Positions 1 through 11,296 are shown, numbered from the stretch's first letter. The stretch is DNA of 64,000 nucleotides from Bidens hawaiensis (GCA_021521415.1 JAIQDT010000028.1:471001-535000); one strand, 5' to 3'. Numbers and translations are program-made. The notes: generated by a model not told the origin, from the sequence alone.

Positions 1-2
1 TC

Positions 3-1004
3 TTAGTATTGTATGTTGATGACATACTACTATTTGGGAATGACATTCCAATCATGGAAGGTGTAAAAGCATGGCTTGGAAGTTGTTTTTCAATCAAAGA
101 TCTTGGTGAAGCCGCCTATATTTTGGGAATAAAGATCTATAGGGATAGATCAAGGCGGCTGATAGGTTTAAATCAAAGTGCATACATTGACAGAATCTTA
201 AAAAGGTTCAAGATGGAGAACTCTAAGAGAGGTTTGGTAGCTATTCAAAAAGGAACGATATTGAGTACATCTCAATGTCCAAGCTCAAAGGATGAGCAAG
301 AGAAAATGAATGGAATCCCATACGCATTGGCTATTGGATCCATCATGTATGCAATGGTATGCACTAGATCGGATGTGTCATGCGCTTTAAGCATGACAAG
401 TAGATACCAACATAATCTGGGAAGTAGCCATTGGATGGCGGTTAAGAGTATATTGAAATACCTTAGAAGGACTAAGGACATGTTTCTAATATACGGGTCG
501 GGTGAGGAGGAAATCGTTGTAAAGGGTTACACGGATGTGAGTTTCCAAACCGATCGAGATGATTCTCGATCACAATCGAGATATGTTTTCATTATGAATG
601 CTGGGGCAGTCTCTTGGAAGAGCTCGGAACAAGATGTGGTAGCTTTGTCCACCACAGAATCGGAATACATCGCCGCCTCATTGGCAGCTCAAGAAGCTGC
701 ATGGATTAGGAAATTCATTGCCGACCTAGGGGTGGTCCATACCATTCAGGACCCTCTAGAAATCTTTTGTGACAATGAGGGTGCGATTGCTCAAATCAAG
801 GAACCTCATGCACATCAAAAGATGAGGCACATTGAGCGAAGGTTCAACTATATAAGCGATGAAGTTGAAAAGGGAAAGATATGTATTCGCAAAGTTCACA
901 CCGATCAAAACATTGCGGATCCACTCACGAAGCTCCTTGAAAGGCCAAAGCATGAAGGTCACACTTGTGCCTTAGGACTTCGATATTCTAGTGATTGGAT
1001 ATGA
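3..1004 (+). CDS. Ty1/copia polyprotein, C-terminal part (reverse transcriptase end and RNase H)
   Basis: The frame is open to the window edge, so this is the 3' part of a longer pol gene; the codon before Tyr is TTG, not a true start. The protein begins at the RT active-site motif LYVDD, then shows the copia connection (LGEAAYILGIKIYRD, SIMYAMVCTRSDV). RNase H follows with its acidic residues in place: TDVSF near residue 174, TTESEY near 216 and CDNEGA near 253. It ends with the usual copia tail (HTDQNIADPLTK). No stop or frameshift interrupts the visible 330 codons, which makes it one of the best-kept pol segments here. RT copies the element RNA and RNase H removes it, in the virus-like particle. 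The copia identity is certain; the lineage within copia is not assigned. Confidence 0.95.
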   Translation, partial: LVLYVDDILLFGNDIPIMEGVKAWLGSCFSIKDLGEAAYILGIKIYRDRSRRLIGLNQSAYIDRILKRFKMENSKRGLVAIQKGTILSTSQCPSSKDEQEKMNGIPYALAIGSIMYAMVCTRSDVSCALSMTSRYQHNLGSSHWMAVKSILKYLRRTKDMFLIYGSGEEEIVVKGYTDVSFQTDRDDSRSQSRYVFIMNAGAVSWKSSEQDVVALSTTESEYIAASLAAQEAAWIRKFIADLGVVHTIQDPLEIFCDNEGAIAQIKEPHAHQKMRHIERRFNYISDEVEKGKICIRKVHTDQNIADPLTKLLERPKHEGHTCALGLRYSSDWI

Positions 1005-1770
1005 TTGAATTTTGTATTTGGATATCGGAACAATTGTTATTTTGACTCATTCATATGATTATGGTTTATGATTATGACATTTTGAGTTATGTTCCATTTT
1101 AACATGTTTAAATGCATGAACAAGTTACTTATTCTAAATGTCCGTAGTCACTCATATTTGTGGGAGCAAATATGAAGGTAAGACTATTATGAACTTGGAT
1201 TGGTGGATATTCATAAGGTATGAATATAGAGCAAGGGTTGCTGCCAAGGTTCATAGATATTTATGGGATATAAATATTGGACTGACCCGCTCTCAAATGT
1301 TACTATATGGAATCTTTGTGATTGATCATAAGTAAATTTGAGGAAAGGCGAATGTCAAAGTATCCTCCGACTTGAGATACATATTGGGTCTTGATATTCA
1401 CCAAGTATTATGCTTTGACTTAGTTCTTCGCTGCTCTGAAACATGACGGTATATAAGTCTAAGATCAGGTATGGTACTAGGTGATTGTGAAAGACGTATG
1501 TAGTCAAAAGGGGATTTTTCCCTCTTATTCGTTGAGAGTAAGATGTCTAAGGCCTGCTAAGTTAAATCAACAGAGAATAATCACTCTATATCTCTGGATT
1601 TGACATGACATCTAAGGCAAAAGGATAAATGAAAGATTCACCTAAATCATTTCAAGTAAGGGACTTGAAGGGGATGATGTTATTGAATGGCACTTCATCA
1701 TGCGTATTAGGGGTAGTAAACCGTAGTTAGGCGGTATTTGCTACTTGCATCAATCTTCTATGTATCTTGT
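1005..1770 (+). other. Copia 3' non-coding region between pol and LTR
   Basis: This 766-bp stretch lies between the pol stop and the polypurine tract. I see no conserved domain; the short frame at 1138-1335 has no recognisable similarity. It is read as the 3' untranslated internal region of the element. Confidence 0.6.
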
Positions 1771-1783
1771 GCAAGTGGGAGAT
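1771..1783 (+). other. Polypurine tract of copia element
   Basis: The purine-rich string GCAAGTGGGAGAT lies directly before the LTR start TGTTGGACTCGG. This is where second-strand DNA synthesis would be primed. Confidence 0.8.
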
Positions 1784-2154
1784 TGTTGGACTCGGTCTGC
1801 CCAAGACACATATTATAATTGATGTGGCTAGTACGTTATGATCCAAGTCGGGTCATACCCAATAACAAGCTAGACAAACACCAATTATATTTGTTTATAT
1901 ATGATATGATCACAAGTAAATAAATATTGACACTTATGTTATTTGGAAAACGGTTTCTAAATACAATGTACTTGTGAAATGAATAAATCATATGGATGAT
2001 TTATATTTTGAGAGAGAACAATCCATAGTGTTATTTAAGATGATTAAATAACAATATGTGAAAATGGTTACCTAGCATGTTGCCTATATGTTGTGTTACA
2101 CTTATAAGTAATAAGTTTTATAACACAAATATATAAATGGAAGGCTTAAAAACT

Positions 2155-2192
<38 letters not shown>

Positions 2193-2724
2193 GGAAAGAA
2201 TCTCTTTCTCTCTTATTATTTTATTGTTATTTCAAATGTTAGTGGAGACATGCAAGGTTTCTAATTGGTGCCATGGGTGGTGCCAAAAGATACACACTTA
2301 CTTCCTCTTTCACTCTCATTTTTTGCAAGTAACAAAAAAGTTTTCTACTTTCTCTCTCTTTTCTCTCTAATTTTCGGCCAAGGGAGGAAGAAAATTTTTG
2401 AGTGGAAATCCTAGCTACAAGGTGTTTGCTTGAAGGCTTGAAGGGTATACAAACTTGAGGAACTCCTATCTTGAAGTTCTAGCCTACCATTCATCATCCC
2501 TTTCACATTTCCTTGGTTTTGAAAGGTAGTCTTAACATGCATGGACTTATAGTGACATGCATGTGTTTGATAGTATGTATTTCGTATTTGGATCCAGGTT
2601 TGGGTTTTGCATGTATAAAATTGGTTTTATACACTATAAACTAACAAGATTTAAAAAATTTATCCACTGCGTTTTTGGTAAAAGTAAGGTTTTATCACTT
2701 TGATAATCTTGTTAAAACCCAACA
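1784..2724 (+). mobile_element. Copia 3' LTR (about 941 bp)
   Basis: The LTR runs from TGTTGG to CCAACA, a perfect 6-bp terminal inverted repeat. The right boundary is confirmed by comparison: the sequence after it continues a Tat RT frame (FMDASSGFQ on the minus strand) that is uninterrupted in the sister copy near 14575-14600. An AT-rich TATA-like stretch lies near 2128-2136. The matching 5' LTR is outside the window. Confidence 0.88.
2155..2190 (+). repeat. (AAT)n microsatellite in copia LTR
   Basis: About 11 uninterrupted AAT/ATA units lie just downstream of the TATA-like stretch of the LTR. Confidence 0.9.
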
Positions 2725-3236
2725 TGTTGAAATCCCGAGGACGCGTCCATGAAAGTTAGTAACTCATGACCAGCAATAGCATCCACCATTGAATCCATGT
2801 ATGGGAGGGGAGGGTCTTTTGGACAGGCCTTATTCAGGTCAGTGAATTCCACACACACTCTCCACTTCCCATTCTTTTTCTGGACTACAACTAGATTGGC
2901 CAACCATTTAGGATAGTGCATATCTCTTTTCATTTTGGTTTTGAGTAGCTTCTGCATTTCTTCTAGTATGATAATGTTTCTCTCAGGAGCAAACTTTCTT
3001 CACTTTTGATGCACTGGCCTGAAAGATTTATCTATACCAAGTTTATGAGTAATTATGGATTTAGAGATACCTGTCATATCCTCATGTTTCCAGGCGAAGG
3101 TAGAAGTTCTTTTCTTTAAGAAGGATACCAATTCTTGTTCAATATCCTCAGACATACCCGATCCTAACAAAAATTTGATTTCAGTATACTGAGGATCCAA
3201 GTATACTTCCTTCACATCTTGGTCCCTAGTTTGCAA
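2725..3236 (-). pseudogene. Tat-1a reverse transcriptase, N-terminal part
   Basis: This encodes the Ty3/gypsy RT entry region: an acidic linker with ENTFAWK-like spacing (TSTFAWKHEDMTGI), then HKLGID, LANLVVVQKKNGKWRVCV, DLNKACPKDP and FMDASSGFQ. The last matches the LDAYSGYHQ block that holds the first catalytic Asp. The coding sequence is then cut by the copia 3' LTR, so the YxDD motif is missing from this copy. A stop separates the frames near 2995 to 3000. Confidence 0.88.
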
Positions 3237-3263
3237 GACCTTCCCTGGTTGTTTCTGTAATTG

Positions 3264-3665
3264 CTATGCTTGAGTAGGCTTCGGAGCCGACTTCATTGAC
3301 GATGCATAGCAATCTTTGGCGTCTTGTTGGTTACTATCTATCTTGATAACTCCGTTAGGACTTGGAAGTTTTACACAATGATGGTATGTTGATGGTACTG
3401 GCTTCATGTCATTAATCCATGGCCTGCCTAAGATCACATTACAACAAGACAATGAGTTAATAACACAAAATTTTTGTAGAGAGTTTACTCCCTCTATGTA
3501 CACTGGAAGTTTGATATCTCCCAGGGTATTCTTGGTCTCCCCACTGAATCCCATGAGGACTGAGGATCTCGGTATAATCTCAGTATCAGGAATATCCTCT
3601 TTCTTCAAGGCATCCAGTTGGATGATGTTCATGGAGCTGCCCCCATCGACGAGTATCTTGCGCAC
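3264..3665 (-). pseudogene. Tat-1a aspartic protease
   Basis: The frame opens with ILVDGGSSMNII, the Tat-lineage form of the aspartic protease active site (D-G-G/S-S). It continues with GFSGETKNTLGDIKLPVYIEG and the second hydrophobic motif CCNVILGRPWI. This order is typical of gypsy proteases, which cleave the polyprotein during particle maturation. A stop codon separates it from gag upstream and another ends it before RT, so the polyprotein frame is broken. Confidence 0.85.
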
Positions 3666-3676
3666 AAAACAGTTAG

Positions 3677-5629
3677 CTATACATAAAGTGAAGTGATTAC
3701 CAAACCATCATAATGAGGATCCACAAGATCACATCGATCCTCCTCAATGAAGGATATAATCCTTTGGGTTGTCAACGTGGATGTACGGAGATGTCTTTCT
3801 CTATTATTAATCTTTGTTTCTTTGGAGCGCTTCTTGGTTGCTGAATACGAGGTTCCACAAATGTCCGATCCTCCCGAGATAAAGGAAACGACTTTAGCTC
3901 CAGGTGGTGGAGAAGGTGCCCTTTCAGGTATCTTGACCGGATCCTGACTCTTGTTTTTGTTTCTCCCAAACAGTTCCTTTAGGTACCCTTTGCTGAGAAT
4001 GTATCCTATTTCCTTCCGAAGTGCTATACAATCGTCGATGCGATGGCCAAAGTCTTCATAGAAGGCACACCATTTAGACTTGTCTTTGCTGGATCCGGAC
4101 TTTTCTTTTTTCTTGGGCCATCTAGCCTTGTCACCTAAATCCTGCATGGCACATATTACACCACCAATATCAATGTTAAAACAATATTCGGAGATTTTAG
4201 GATACTCCTCATCATCTTCCTCTTCTTCCACGACATTTATCCTGGAATTATCTTGTTTGGAATAAGGCTTTGCCCTAGAGAACTTCTATGGAGAGTCTGA
4301 CTTTCTGTTGGTAGACTCATACTTCGGGATAACCAGGTTTCCATGAGCCTTCTTGTCATCCTCTAGCCGAATGTATCTTAATGCCCTGTTTCTGACTTCA
4401 TCAAGATTCCTGCATGGAGTAATGAAAAGTCGTCACAGAAAGGAGAATCCTTCTTCAATCCCATCTTGAGAGCTTCAACAACAGTAGCCATATCAAGGTT
4501 GGGGATATCCAAAGCTTCCTTGCTAAATCTAGTTATACAATCCCTTAGGGATTCATTAATATGTTGAACAATTCTATATAAATCACCTGTCATTTTATTT
4601 ACAAGAAAATTGATTATTGAATAAGTTAATCAAATGAGCAAATGAAGTAATAGTGTTAGAAGGAATACTTAATAACCATTTGAGTGTCGGTCCCGTCAGT
4701 GTTGAACCGAATCCCTTGCATAGGCAAGCTTATTTGATGTAAATAGGGATGGGGTTGATCTCCACTCTTTCTCTATACTGAGCTACGTGTTCCTCAGGAT
4801 CCTCAGTGCCATCGTATTGCTTCATGCTGGGCATCTGAAACTTCTTGGGGATCTCCACGTCGCATATAGGCCAAGTGAAGCTGGATAACTTGTGGCTGCC
4901 TGCGGGAAGTAAACTTCAGCTATGGGATGGATTATCCCAAGGATATTGGAAATCATATCCTTCATTTTCTACAATTCCCTGGCTATTTCGAGGGATATCC
5001 CCTTATCCTTCACAGATCCATGGTTAGTGTATAAATTAGCATTAAGTAAAATGTTACCGATATCGTGGTTAGGCCTCTTGTATCCTGAGCCATGATAACT
5101 AGCATCTCCATTGAGGGTATCTTCAGGATAAGGTGACGTTTGCATAGGGATATCGACCTTGACATGCACTTCAGAGGATACCTTGGGGGATCCTGATGAG
5201 AATATGCTGGCAGGCATGGTTGAACGAGGCTACAATTGATGGAGCTTGGCCTCGTTGGTCTGGGTAACTCCGAGGATACCGGAGGGTAAATTCCCCAGTA
5301 TCCTGATTGATGCTGAGACGGAGTCCTTGTTTGTTGTGCCCCCAAGGATCCGGGATTCTGAAGGATAGATGATCCTGTAGAATTAAAATCAAGAACCCTA
5401 GGCATGATTGGAGTAGCCTCCTGCCGTGGCTTCTTTTTGATCCCTTCAATTTCCTTAAACAGCCTTGAGTTGGTCTTTTCTTGCTGCTCCATGTGAAGTT
5501 CCCGGGTATGGTGGAAGTTCTCCTCTGGGCTGAGTGTATTTTCGGAACTGGTGGAGGACCAGGGTTAACACTTGAAGCAGTGGTGACCACTGGAGCAAAA
5601 ATGGAGCTGGTTTTTGGTTGTGAGGCCAT
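3677..5629 (-). pseudogene. Tat-1a gag (broken)
   Basis: The likely start is the ATG at 5627-5629 (MASQPKTSSIFAPVV), which matches the start of the sister gag at 11360. Recognisable segments in order are a Pro-rich N-terminus, the core FSKEALDIPNLDMATVVEALKM.GLKK near 4400-4530, an acidic stretch (MEEEEDDEEYP), and a zinc-knuckle-like segment CAFYEDFGHRIDDC near 4040-4080. Gag builds the particle and binds element RNA. Several frameshifts and stops divide it, so no full-length product is possible. Confidence 0.8.
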
Positions 5630-5694
5630 GATCAAGGGATGAAAGTGATTGAGAACAAAGTAAGTGGTTTTGAAGGATTGAAGCACCGTTAGCC

Positions 5695-5712
5695 CCACGG
5701 TGGGCGCAAAAT
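5695..5712 (-). other. Primer-binding site of Tat-1a
   Basis: Immediately inside the 5' LTR the minus strand reads TTTGCGCCCACCGTGGGG. Tat-1b has TTTGGCACCCACCATGGGG at the same place. The tRNA it pairs with was not determined. Confidence 0.6.
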
Positions 5713-6308
5713 TATTTTGGTGAAATATTAACAAGTGCAATTTCGTAACCAAATTAGTGAGTGAGGCGTGGTGCTTGGTTGAAATGAATGCAAAAATGCT
5801 AGAACACAAGGATTTGTTGCGACGAAAAAACCCGTTATCCTGACGATACAAGAAAAAAACCACAGGCGGTGAAAACTATCACCACCAGTTTATTAATAAT
5901 CAAAATCGGTTACAAGTGGTGGAACTAATTGGATCATGATTACAATGTGCGAGTACTGCTAAGTATCGAGTGTTAAGAGTGTGCAAAATATGATCTAAGC
6001 AAGCTCTATTTATACAAATAATTAGCTAAATAGAATTCCTAATTATCCGGGAATAGTGGACTACTTCCAACTAACCGTTTGATCTCCACGACTTCTATTA
6101 AACATGTTTCATTTGATGTAGTCCAGCTGCAGTCCGAGTCTTTAGGGAATCATGGGAACGTTCAAGACCTGGTAAACAATAGAAAATAGCGAATAATCCA
6201 TTAATTATACAATATATTAAGGATACATGTTACCTTAGAGGATACCATATCCTGGAGTTATCCTGAGCATATCGTTTGCTGAGGATATTGAAAATCCAAT
6301 GCTTAACA
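5713..6308 (-). mobile_element. Tat-1a 5' LTR (about 596 bp)
   Basis: In the sense orientation it starts TGTTAAGCATTGG and ends ACCAAAATA, where the expected CA terminus has changed to TA. It aligns along its length with the split 5' LTR of Tat-1b and with fragments at 12121-12660 and 16263-16512. The self-complementary string GTGGTGATAGTTTTCAC is present in several of these copies. Confidence 0.82.
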
Positions 6309-7560
6309 ATTGTCCCCAAATTTGGCGGCCGTGAATGTGCTTTTAGCTGTTAAATTTTTGAAGTTCAAACTCTGCATGTGGGTTAGATCAAAGGCATGTG
6401 TCGCACATCCAAGAAATCTACCAAACCCTAGCAAAAGGTACTCACTTGGGGTAGAAGTTGCCATAGCTTGCCTTGGGAGGACCTCAAGAAGCTCATGATG
6501 GAACAATTATGCCCGAAATACGAACTCCGTAAGTTGGAAGAGGAGTTCTGGAGCTTAAAACAAGACAATGGTGATAATACCGCTACAATGACGGGTTCCA
6601 CGAATTGAGCCTCCTCATTCCACACATGGTCACTCCTTTAGAGAGTGCCATTGACAAGTACATTACGGGTTTGCCGATGCAAATCCAAGATTTCGTCCTA
6701 ATTCGTGACCTGAAGGATATTCATGATGCCATTACCCTAACCGGCACCCTCACCGAGAACCACGTTAAGGCCAGGACCTTGACGCGGAAGAATTCCAAGA
6801 ACCCAACGATAGGCCCGCACCCGAGCCCATCAAAGAATCCATGACCGAATCCTATAAGCCCAAATCCTCTAAGCCCGAATTCTCCATACACAACAACAAC
6901 AACTCACCCCATTAACGCAACAACAAAAGACAGTCAAATTCCCAAAACTATGTCTTAGCCCAATCGCAAGCCCAACATGCCCAACCCACCAAGAAGCCCT
7001 ACACGGGACCTCACCCTTTATGTGATACGTGTAAATTCCACCATTCGCCTAACCTTAAGTGTCGTCAATGCACTCATTGAGGTCATTTTGGTCACCTCTT
7101 TACCACATGCCGTGAACTCAACCAACCCATGATTTAACCATTAACCTCACCTCTTACCCAACCTCATGCTTTACCTTATGCTCAACCGTTTACCCAAGCA
7201 CCATAAACTATTAGAGCTTGTTACAATTATGGAGATCCTAGGCATTTCCGCAATGCATGCCCAAAACTCACACACATGAACCAAATTCAATTCTTACCTA
7301 ACCTAAGCCGCTCAATATAAAGCTTACCAAGCACAAGTATATCCAACCCATGTCACCCAAGCCCAAGTGAATCAACCTCAACCAATTCAAGACCAACCCA
7401 TTCAAGCAATTCAAGCCCAACCTATTCCCAATAACCAAGCCAACCAAAACCCACCCAACCGATCTCAAGTTCACCAAGTTTCTCCAGGTACTCAAGGACA
7501 AGTGTGTTGCATCAACAGTTCCGAAGTCTAAACCCACCTTTCAGGAATACATTCTACACA
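6309..7560 (+). pseudogene. Chromovirus gag remnant
   Basis: Frame-shifted pieces follow the gag order of Ty3/gypsy chromoviruses. Near 6475-6560 is WEDLKKLMMEQLCPKY with ELRKLEEEFWSL. Near 6605-6780 is HMVTPLESAIDKYITGLP followed by LTGTLTENHVKA. A degenerate CCHC region near 7020-7110 reads CRQC..GHFGH....C. A second decayed knuckle near 7215-7270 reads ACYNYGDPRHFRNACPK, with one Cys changed to Tyr. An Asn/Pro/Gln-rich tail runs to about 7540. The 5' end is probably displaced by Tat-1a. It is clearly non-functional. Confidence 0.78.
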
Positions 7561-8658
7561 AGAGACGTTTATTTTATCGAGTTCTTTTTATTTTAAACCT
7601 AATGTAATAACTTCATTTAATTCTCAGGCTTTGTTATGAATGAAAATCATGGTTATTTATAATTGAAATCAATCTCTCATGTATTTCTATTATGTTGGTT
7701 ATTGCACTATTTATTGTTAGGTAATTTATTATCTCATTTCCAATGGTCTATGACCAGTTATTTACCGGGACTATGTGTATGGTGATGTGCATGGTTATCT
7801 AATAGTATCATATTTGTATCATGGACTACCTATGACCGATTTTCTACAAATGTTTTGTTTTTATAAATTGGAACCATGAGCATGTGTTGTACATAGTTAT
7901 CTTATAGTAGTCATATGTACAAATTTTATTTCGCTATTTTAATACATAACTACCCAAATTCCCCAAAACTCACCTCATTCTCATGGTACCCGTTTCCCAT
8001 CTGATATAATAATCTTGACTTTATGTCTCATCTATATTATATCCCCTTAATCATGTGAGTTGTTTGTTGTGTGAACCTATCTCTGTGAATACTTATTCGT
8101 GATTTTTCTTGTCATCTCAAGTAGTCCTATACATTGAATGTGTAAACATATATTTAATATCAAAGTTTCCTTCACTTATTTATTTCATTTTGTTGTTATT
8201 ACTTTTGATGGTTAACTTCAACCATTCGTTATAATTTGCAAAGTTGTTTACTAGTTATTTTGTGATCATCAAATTAAACTCATATATTTAGTTTCATTTC
8301 TCTTGATAAATTAATTCCCTTTAAATATTGATTTAGAAAGTTTTCTTTTACCTTGTTTTCGAACCCACGCGACGGGGCAAACTATGTGCATCATGTGACG
8401 ATCTAAATAATTATGAGTGCACGCATAATTATCAAAATCCACGCATGGGACTCATAGTGAATACGTTTGTGTGTCATAACCCAGAACCTAGGGTGATTTG
8501 GGTGACAATACAAATATTGATGTGATAAGGGCATGGTGGATACACCTCTAGTACATCCTATATATAAGTGTCCTTATCATATTTTCTGTTTGTAGCGTTA
8601 TTCAGGCCACTCGAAGATCTGTGTTATAAAAATTTATAAAAAGTTCTCTCTTGACTCT
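7561..8658. other. Unassigned AT-rich spacer
   Basis: I recognise no coding domain, terminal repeat or RNA gene here. It lies between the chromovirus gag remnant and the Tat-1b 5' LTR, and may be further decayed internal sequence of that chromovirus. Confidence 0.4.
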
Positions 8659-9582
8659 TGTTAGGCATCAAATTTTTGGTATCCTAAATGTAACACCCGT
8701 CAAACTTCCGGTTTAATGATTTAGCGCGTGTAAAGTATGTATAACTCTCGGGACTTAACCGACGTTTCTCGGAAGCCTTCACGCCATCCCGGTATATTAA
8801 AGAACCTAACTCTTCCTTCCATTTTGCCTTACACTCCAATCTAGAGGGACTAGAGTGTAACATCTTATGTTATAACAAAAAAAACCTAACCCTAGCCCTT
8901 ACAATGTTGCGATCGGCATAATAGAGCAGCCCCAAGACCCACGATTTTCTTTTTTGCAGCCAATCCTAAGCCTTAGAACTCCAATTCAAGGTATGTACTA
9001 CGATTCCCCAAGTCTTTTACACGTCAATTGATCCTTATATTGCGCGTATTGATCGAAAAACGTCGTGTTGTAGGCTAACCGGGTGGCTGCCCAATTGAGC
9101 TTTTCCGGAGCTGTTTCGAGTGAGGTTTTTTGCATCAACATCCCACTAGGTATGACATGTACATCATATTATAATTTCATGGCCAATGGAGGTGTTTAGG
9201 TCGATCAATCGATTTTAGTTCGAAAACTAGGGTTTATCGGGTATAGAATTGCAAATTGTTGAGTTTGATGTGTTAATTGATCGGGTGACAGACTGAACCA
9301 GTTTGCACAGCCCTAGGGGGGTTTAAGGGTTGTGGAAAAATTATTTTTTTGATTCTCGGGGCTGTTGTGGTTAGTGCTTCGTCAATCGAGTCGGCGGTGC
9401 GCAAATTTTCGTTTAAACGTTAAAGTAAGGGTTGTAAAAAGGAACCGTCAACCCTATTAACTCGGGTGACATAATCTTGATGAATGAAAAGATTTAAAAC
9501 GGAATTTGGTCCATTCGGGGCTGATTCGTTTAACAAATGGTTTTAAGGTTTATTACACGCGCATTCGACCCGATTTGATTAT

Positions 9583-9735
9583 CCTTGGGCCTTGGGCCAA
9601 GTTGTTGGGCCTTGGGCCAAGTTGTTGGGCCTTGGGCCAAGTGTTGGGCGTTGGGCCAAGTTGTTGGGCCTTGGGCCAAGTGTTGGGCCTTGGGCCAAGT
9701 CTTGGGCCTTGGGCCAAGTGTTGGGCCTTGGGCGG
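9583..9735 (+). repeat. Minisatellite in LTR A1, unit about 18-19 bp
   Basis: Roughly eight tandem copies of TTGGGCCTTGGGCCAAG with 1-2 bp variation. The open frames on both strands here are by-products of the repeat. Confidence 0.9.
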
Positions 9736-9987
9736 CCCATTGGGCAAGAGTGTTCTTACGGTCTAGTTTAGTAACGTGTTGTGTATAATTTACAGGCTCT
9801 TGCTTGTGATTGTGCACTTACGGATTCTCAGCTCGTTGCAGGTGTTTGATTTATTTCAGTGAGTTCATGATGCCCTTTTTACTCTTTTAGTTTTGGGCTA
9901 GCATGCACACCTAAATGTTTTCTTACATGATGAAAGGTTTTAAACGAATTTAATTAGGCTTGCTAGCATATGGTAGGCCTTGGGATG

Positions 9988-9988
9988 T

Positions 9989-10025
<37 letters not shown>

Positions 10026-10173
10026 ATGTATATACATTATTTCTTGGCCTATATCTGGCGATGTTGTAGTCGTTTCGACTACTGATGTTGTGTATGCCTA
10101 CTTTGTGTTTGCATGCACTGATGTTATGTGTTTGGGTTGTACGTTTGCTCGACCCTGATGTTATACGTGGATG

Positions 10174-10206
<33 letters not shown>
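9988..10206. repeat. Two (TA)n microsatellites flanking about 150 bp
   Basis: TA runs lie at about 9988-10020 and 10178-10205. Between them are loosely repeated segments with the core CTGATGTT. This occupies the hypervariable slot of the LTR. Confidence 0.75.
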
Positions 10207-10210
<4 letters not shown>

Positions 10211-10362
10211 TGTAATTGAAAGGATGTTTACATATACATTTTGTATATGTATGTATGAGGATGTTTAGTTCGGTAATGATGATTTGATGGATGTACCCTT
10301 TTACATTTTAAAACTTTGGTATGATTATCATAACTATTATTTAATGATGTTATTACTTAAAA

Positions 10363-10420
10363 CTTGAACTCACTCAGCTCAAGCTGACTTTGTGTGCATG
10401 TTAGTGTGAGTTTCAGGTTA
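10363..10420 (+). other. Conserved 3' module of chromovirus LTR (A1 copy)
   Basis: The sequence holds CTCACTCAGCTCAAGCTGAC, then TTTGTGTGCATG and TTTCAGGTTAGG. AGCTCAAGCT can form a small hairpin. The same arrangement recurs in six other LTRs of this window. Confidence 0.6.
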
Positions 10421-11279
10421 GGAAGAGGATGCCTTATCGCTTGGACGTGCACGAAGCTACTTGGACGGTGAAGGGCATATGGGAATTGAAGTTTCACTAT
10501 TAAACATTTGTTTCTAAAAGTTTTTATTTAAAGATAACTATGTTGATTTTGGGCAAAATTCCTGGGTTTTAGGAACTTATTTTATTATTTATGTTTTCCG
10601 CTAAATTATACTCTGAGATGTTGGTTTTAATGAAAAGAATTGTTTTTAAGCTTAATTATTTTACAAGCGTTCTGAATGATTACCAACTGTGGGTTTCCCG
10701 GGGTTCGGGGCCTTACACTAAATAGGCGATATATGCAGGATAACTTCAGGATATAGTATCCTCACAAGCAACATGTATACTTAATATATTGTCTAACTAA
10801 CAGATCAATCCCTTTTATTTGATGTTTACCAGGTAATATAACGTTCACATGATCTCCTAAAGAATCGGACCAGTCAGCAACTACTTAAAAAACGTGCTTA
10901 ATGGGGAGTTAACGGCTAGTTATGAAGTAGTCCAACTTTTCCTGTTTTTTAGGGGATATTGTTAGCTAATTCTTTGTATAAATAGAGCTATTCTCTAGAT
11001 TATATCACACACAACTTACACACTAGCTATAGAAACACTCTGTAACACGATCTACAGAGAAAAGCTCAAACACTTGTAACCTTTTTCGATTATTAATAAA
11101 CTGGTGGTGATAGTTTTCACTGCCGGGGTTTTTTTCTTGTTATCCTCAAGATAACGGGTTTTTCCTCACAACAAATCCTTGTGCTATAGCATTTACACGT
11201 TCATTTTTGTTCAAGCACCATACCTCACTTACTAATTTGGATACGAAATTTCACTTGTTGATTTTTACCAAAAACAATT

Positions 11280-11296
11280 TGGCACCCACCATGGGG
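11280..11296 (+). other. Primer-binding site of Tat-1b
   Basis: TGGCACCCACCATGGGG begins 3 nt after the LTR end. It differs from the Tat-1a site by a few transitions. The tRNA partner was not determined. Confidence 0.6.

Larger units (their letters stand above)
2725..6308 (-). mobile_element. Tat-1a: truncated Ty3/gypsy Tat-lineage retrotransposon
   Basis: On the minus strand the order is 5' LTR (6308-5713), primer site, gag, protease and the first part of RT. It stops at 2725 where the copia element is inserted, so the rest of pol and the 3' LTR should lie left of the window. It is closely similar to Tat-1b (8659-16262), and the two elements face each other head-to-head. The right-hand end abuts a chromovirus gag remnant, apparently the older insertion target. 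Confidence 0.85.
8689..10717 (+). mobile_element. Solo LTR A1, chromovirus type (2,029 bp)
   Basis: It starts TGTAACACCCG, ends GGGGCCTTACA, and is flanked on both sides by CTAAA (8684-8688 and 10718-10722), a perfect 5-bp target-site duplication. No internal domain is attached, so it is a solo LTR left by LTR-LTR recombination. It is related to A2 (16513) and A3 (46279), and in reverse orientation its terminus resembles D1 and D2. It carries a minisatellite, two TA runs and a conserved 3' module (see separate entries). Confidence 0.88.
8659..11276 (+). mobile_element. Tat-1b 5' LTR, split by solo LTR A1
   Basis: The LTR starts TGTTAGGCATC at 8659, is interrupted after 8688, resumes at 10718-10723 and ends AAAAACA at 11276. 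Removing the 2,029-bp insertion and one target-site copy leaves about 584 bp, close to the 596 bp of the Tat-1a LTR, and the joined sequence lines up with it across the break. Confidence 0.85.

Noticed and set aside
1138..1335. 65-codon open frame downstream of copia pol
   Set aside because: It lies in the 3' non-coding region, has no recognisable motif, and similar frames occur by chance in such sequence.
9506..9817. Overlapping open frames on both strands (60-95 codons)
   Set aside because: They are translations of the TTGGGCCAAG minisatellite and show only repetitive low-complexity protein.
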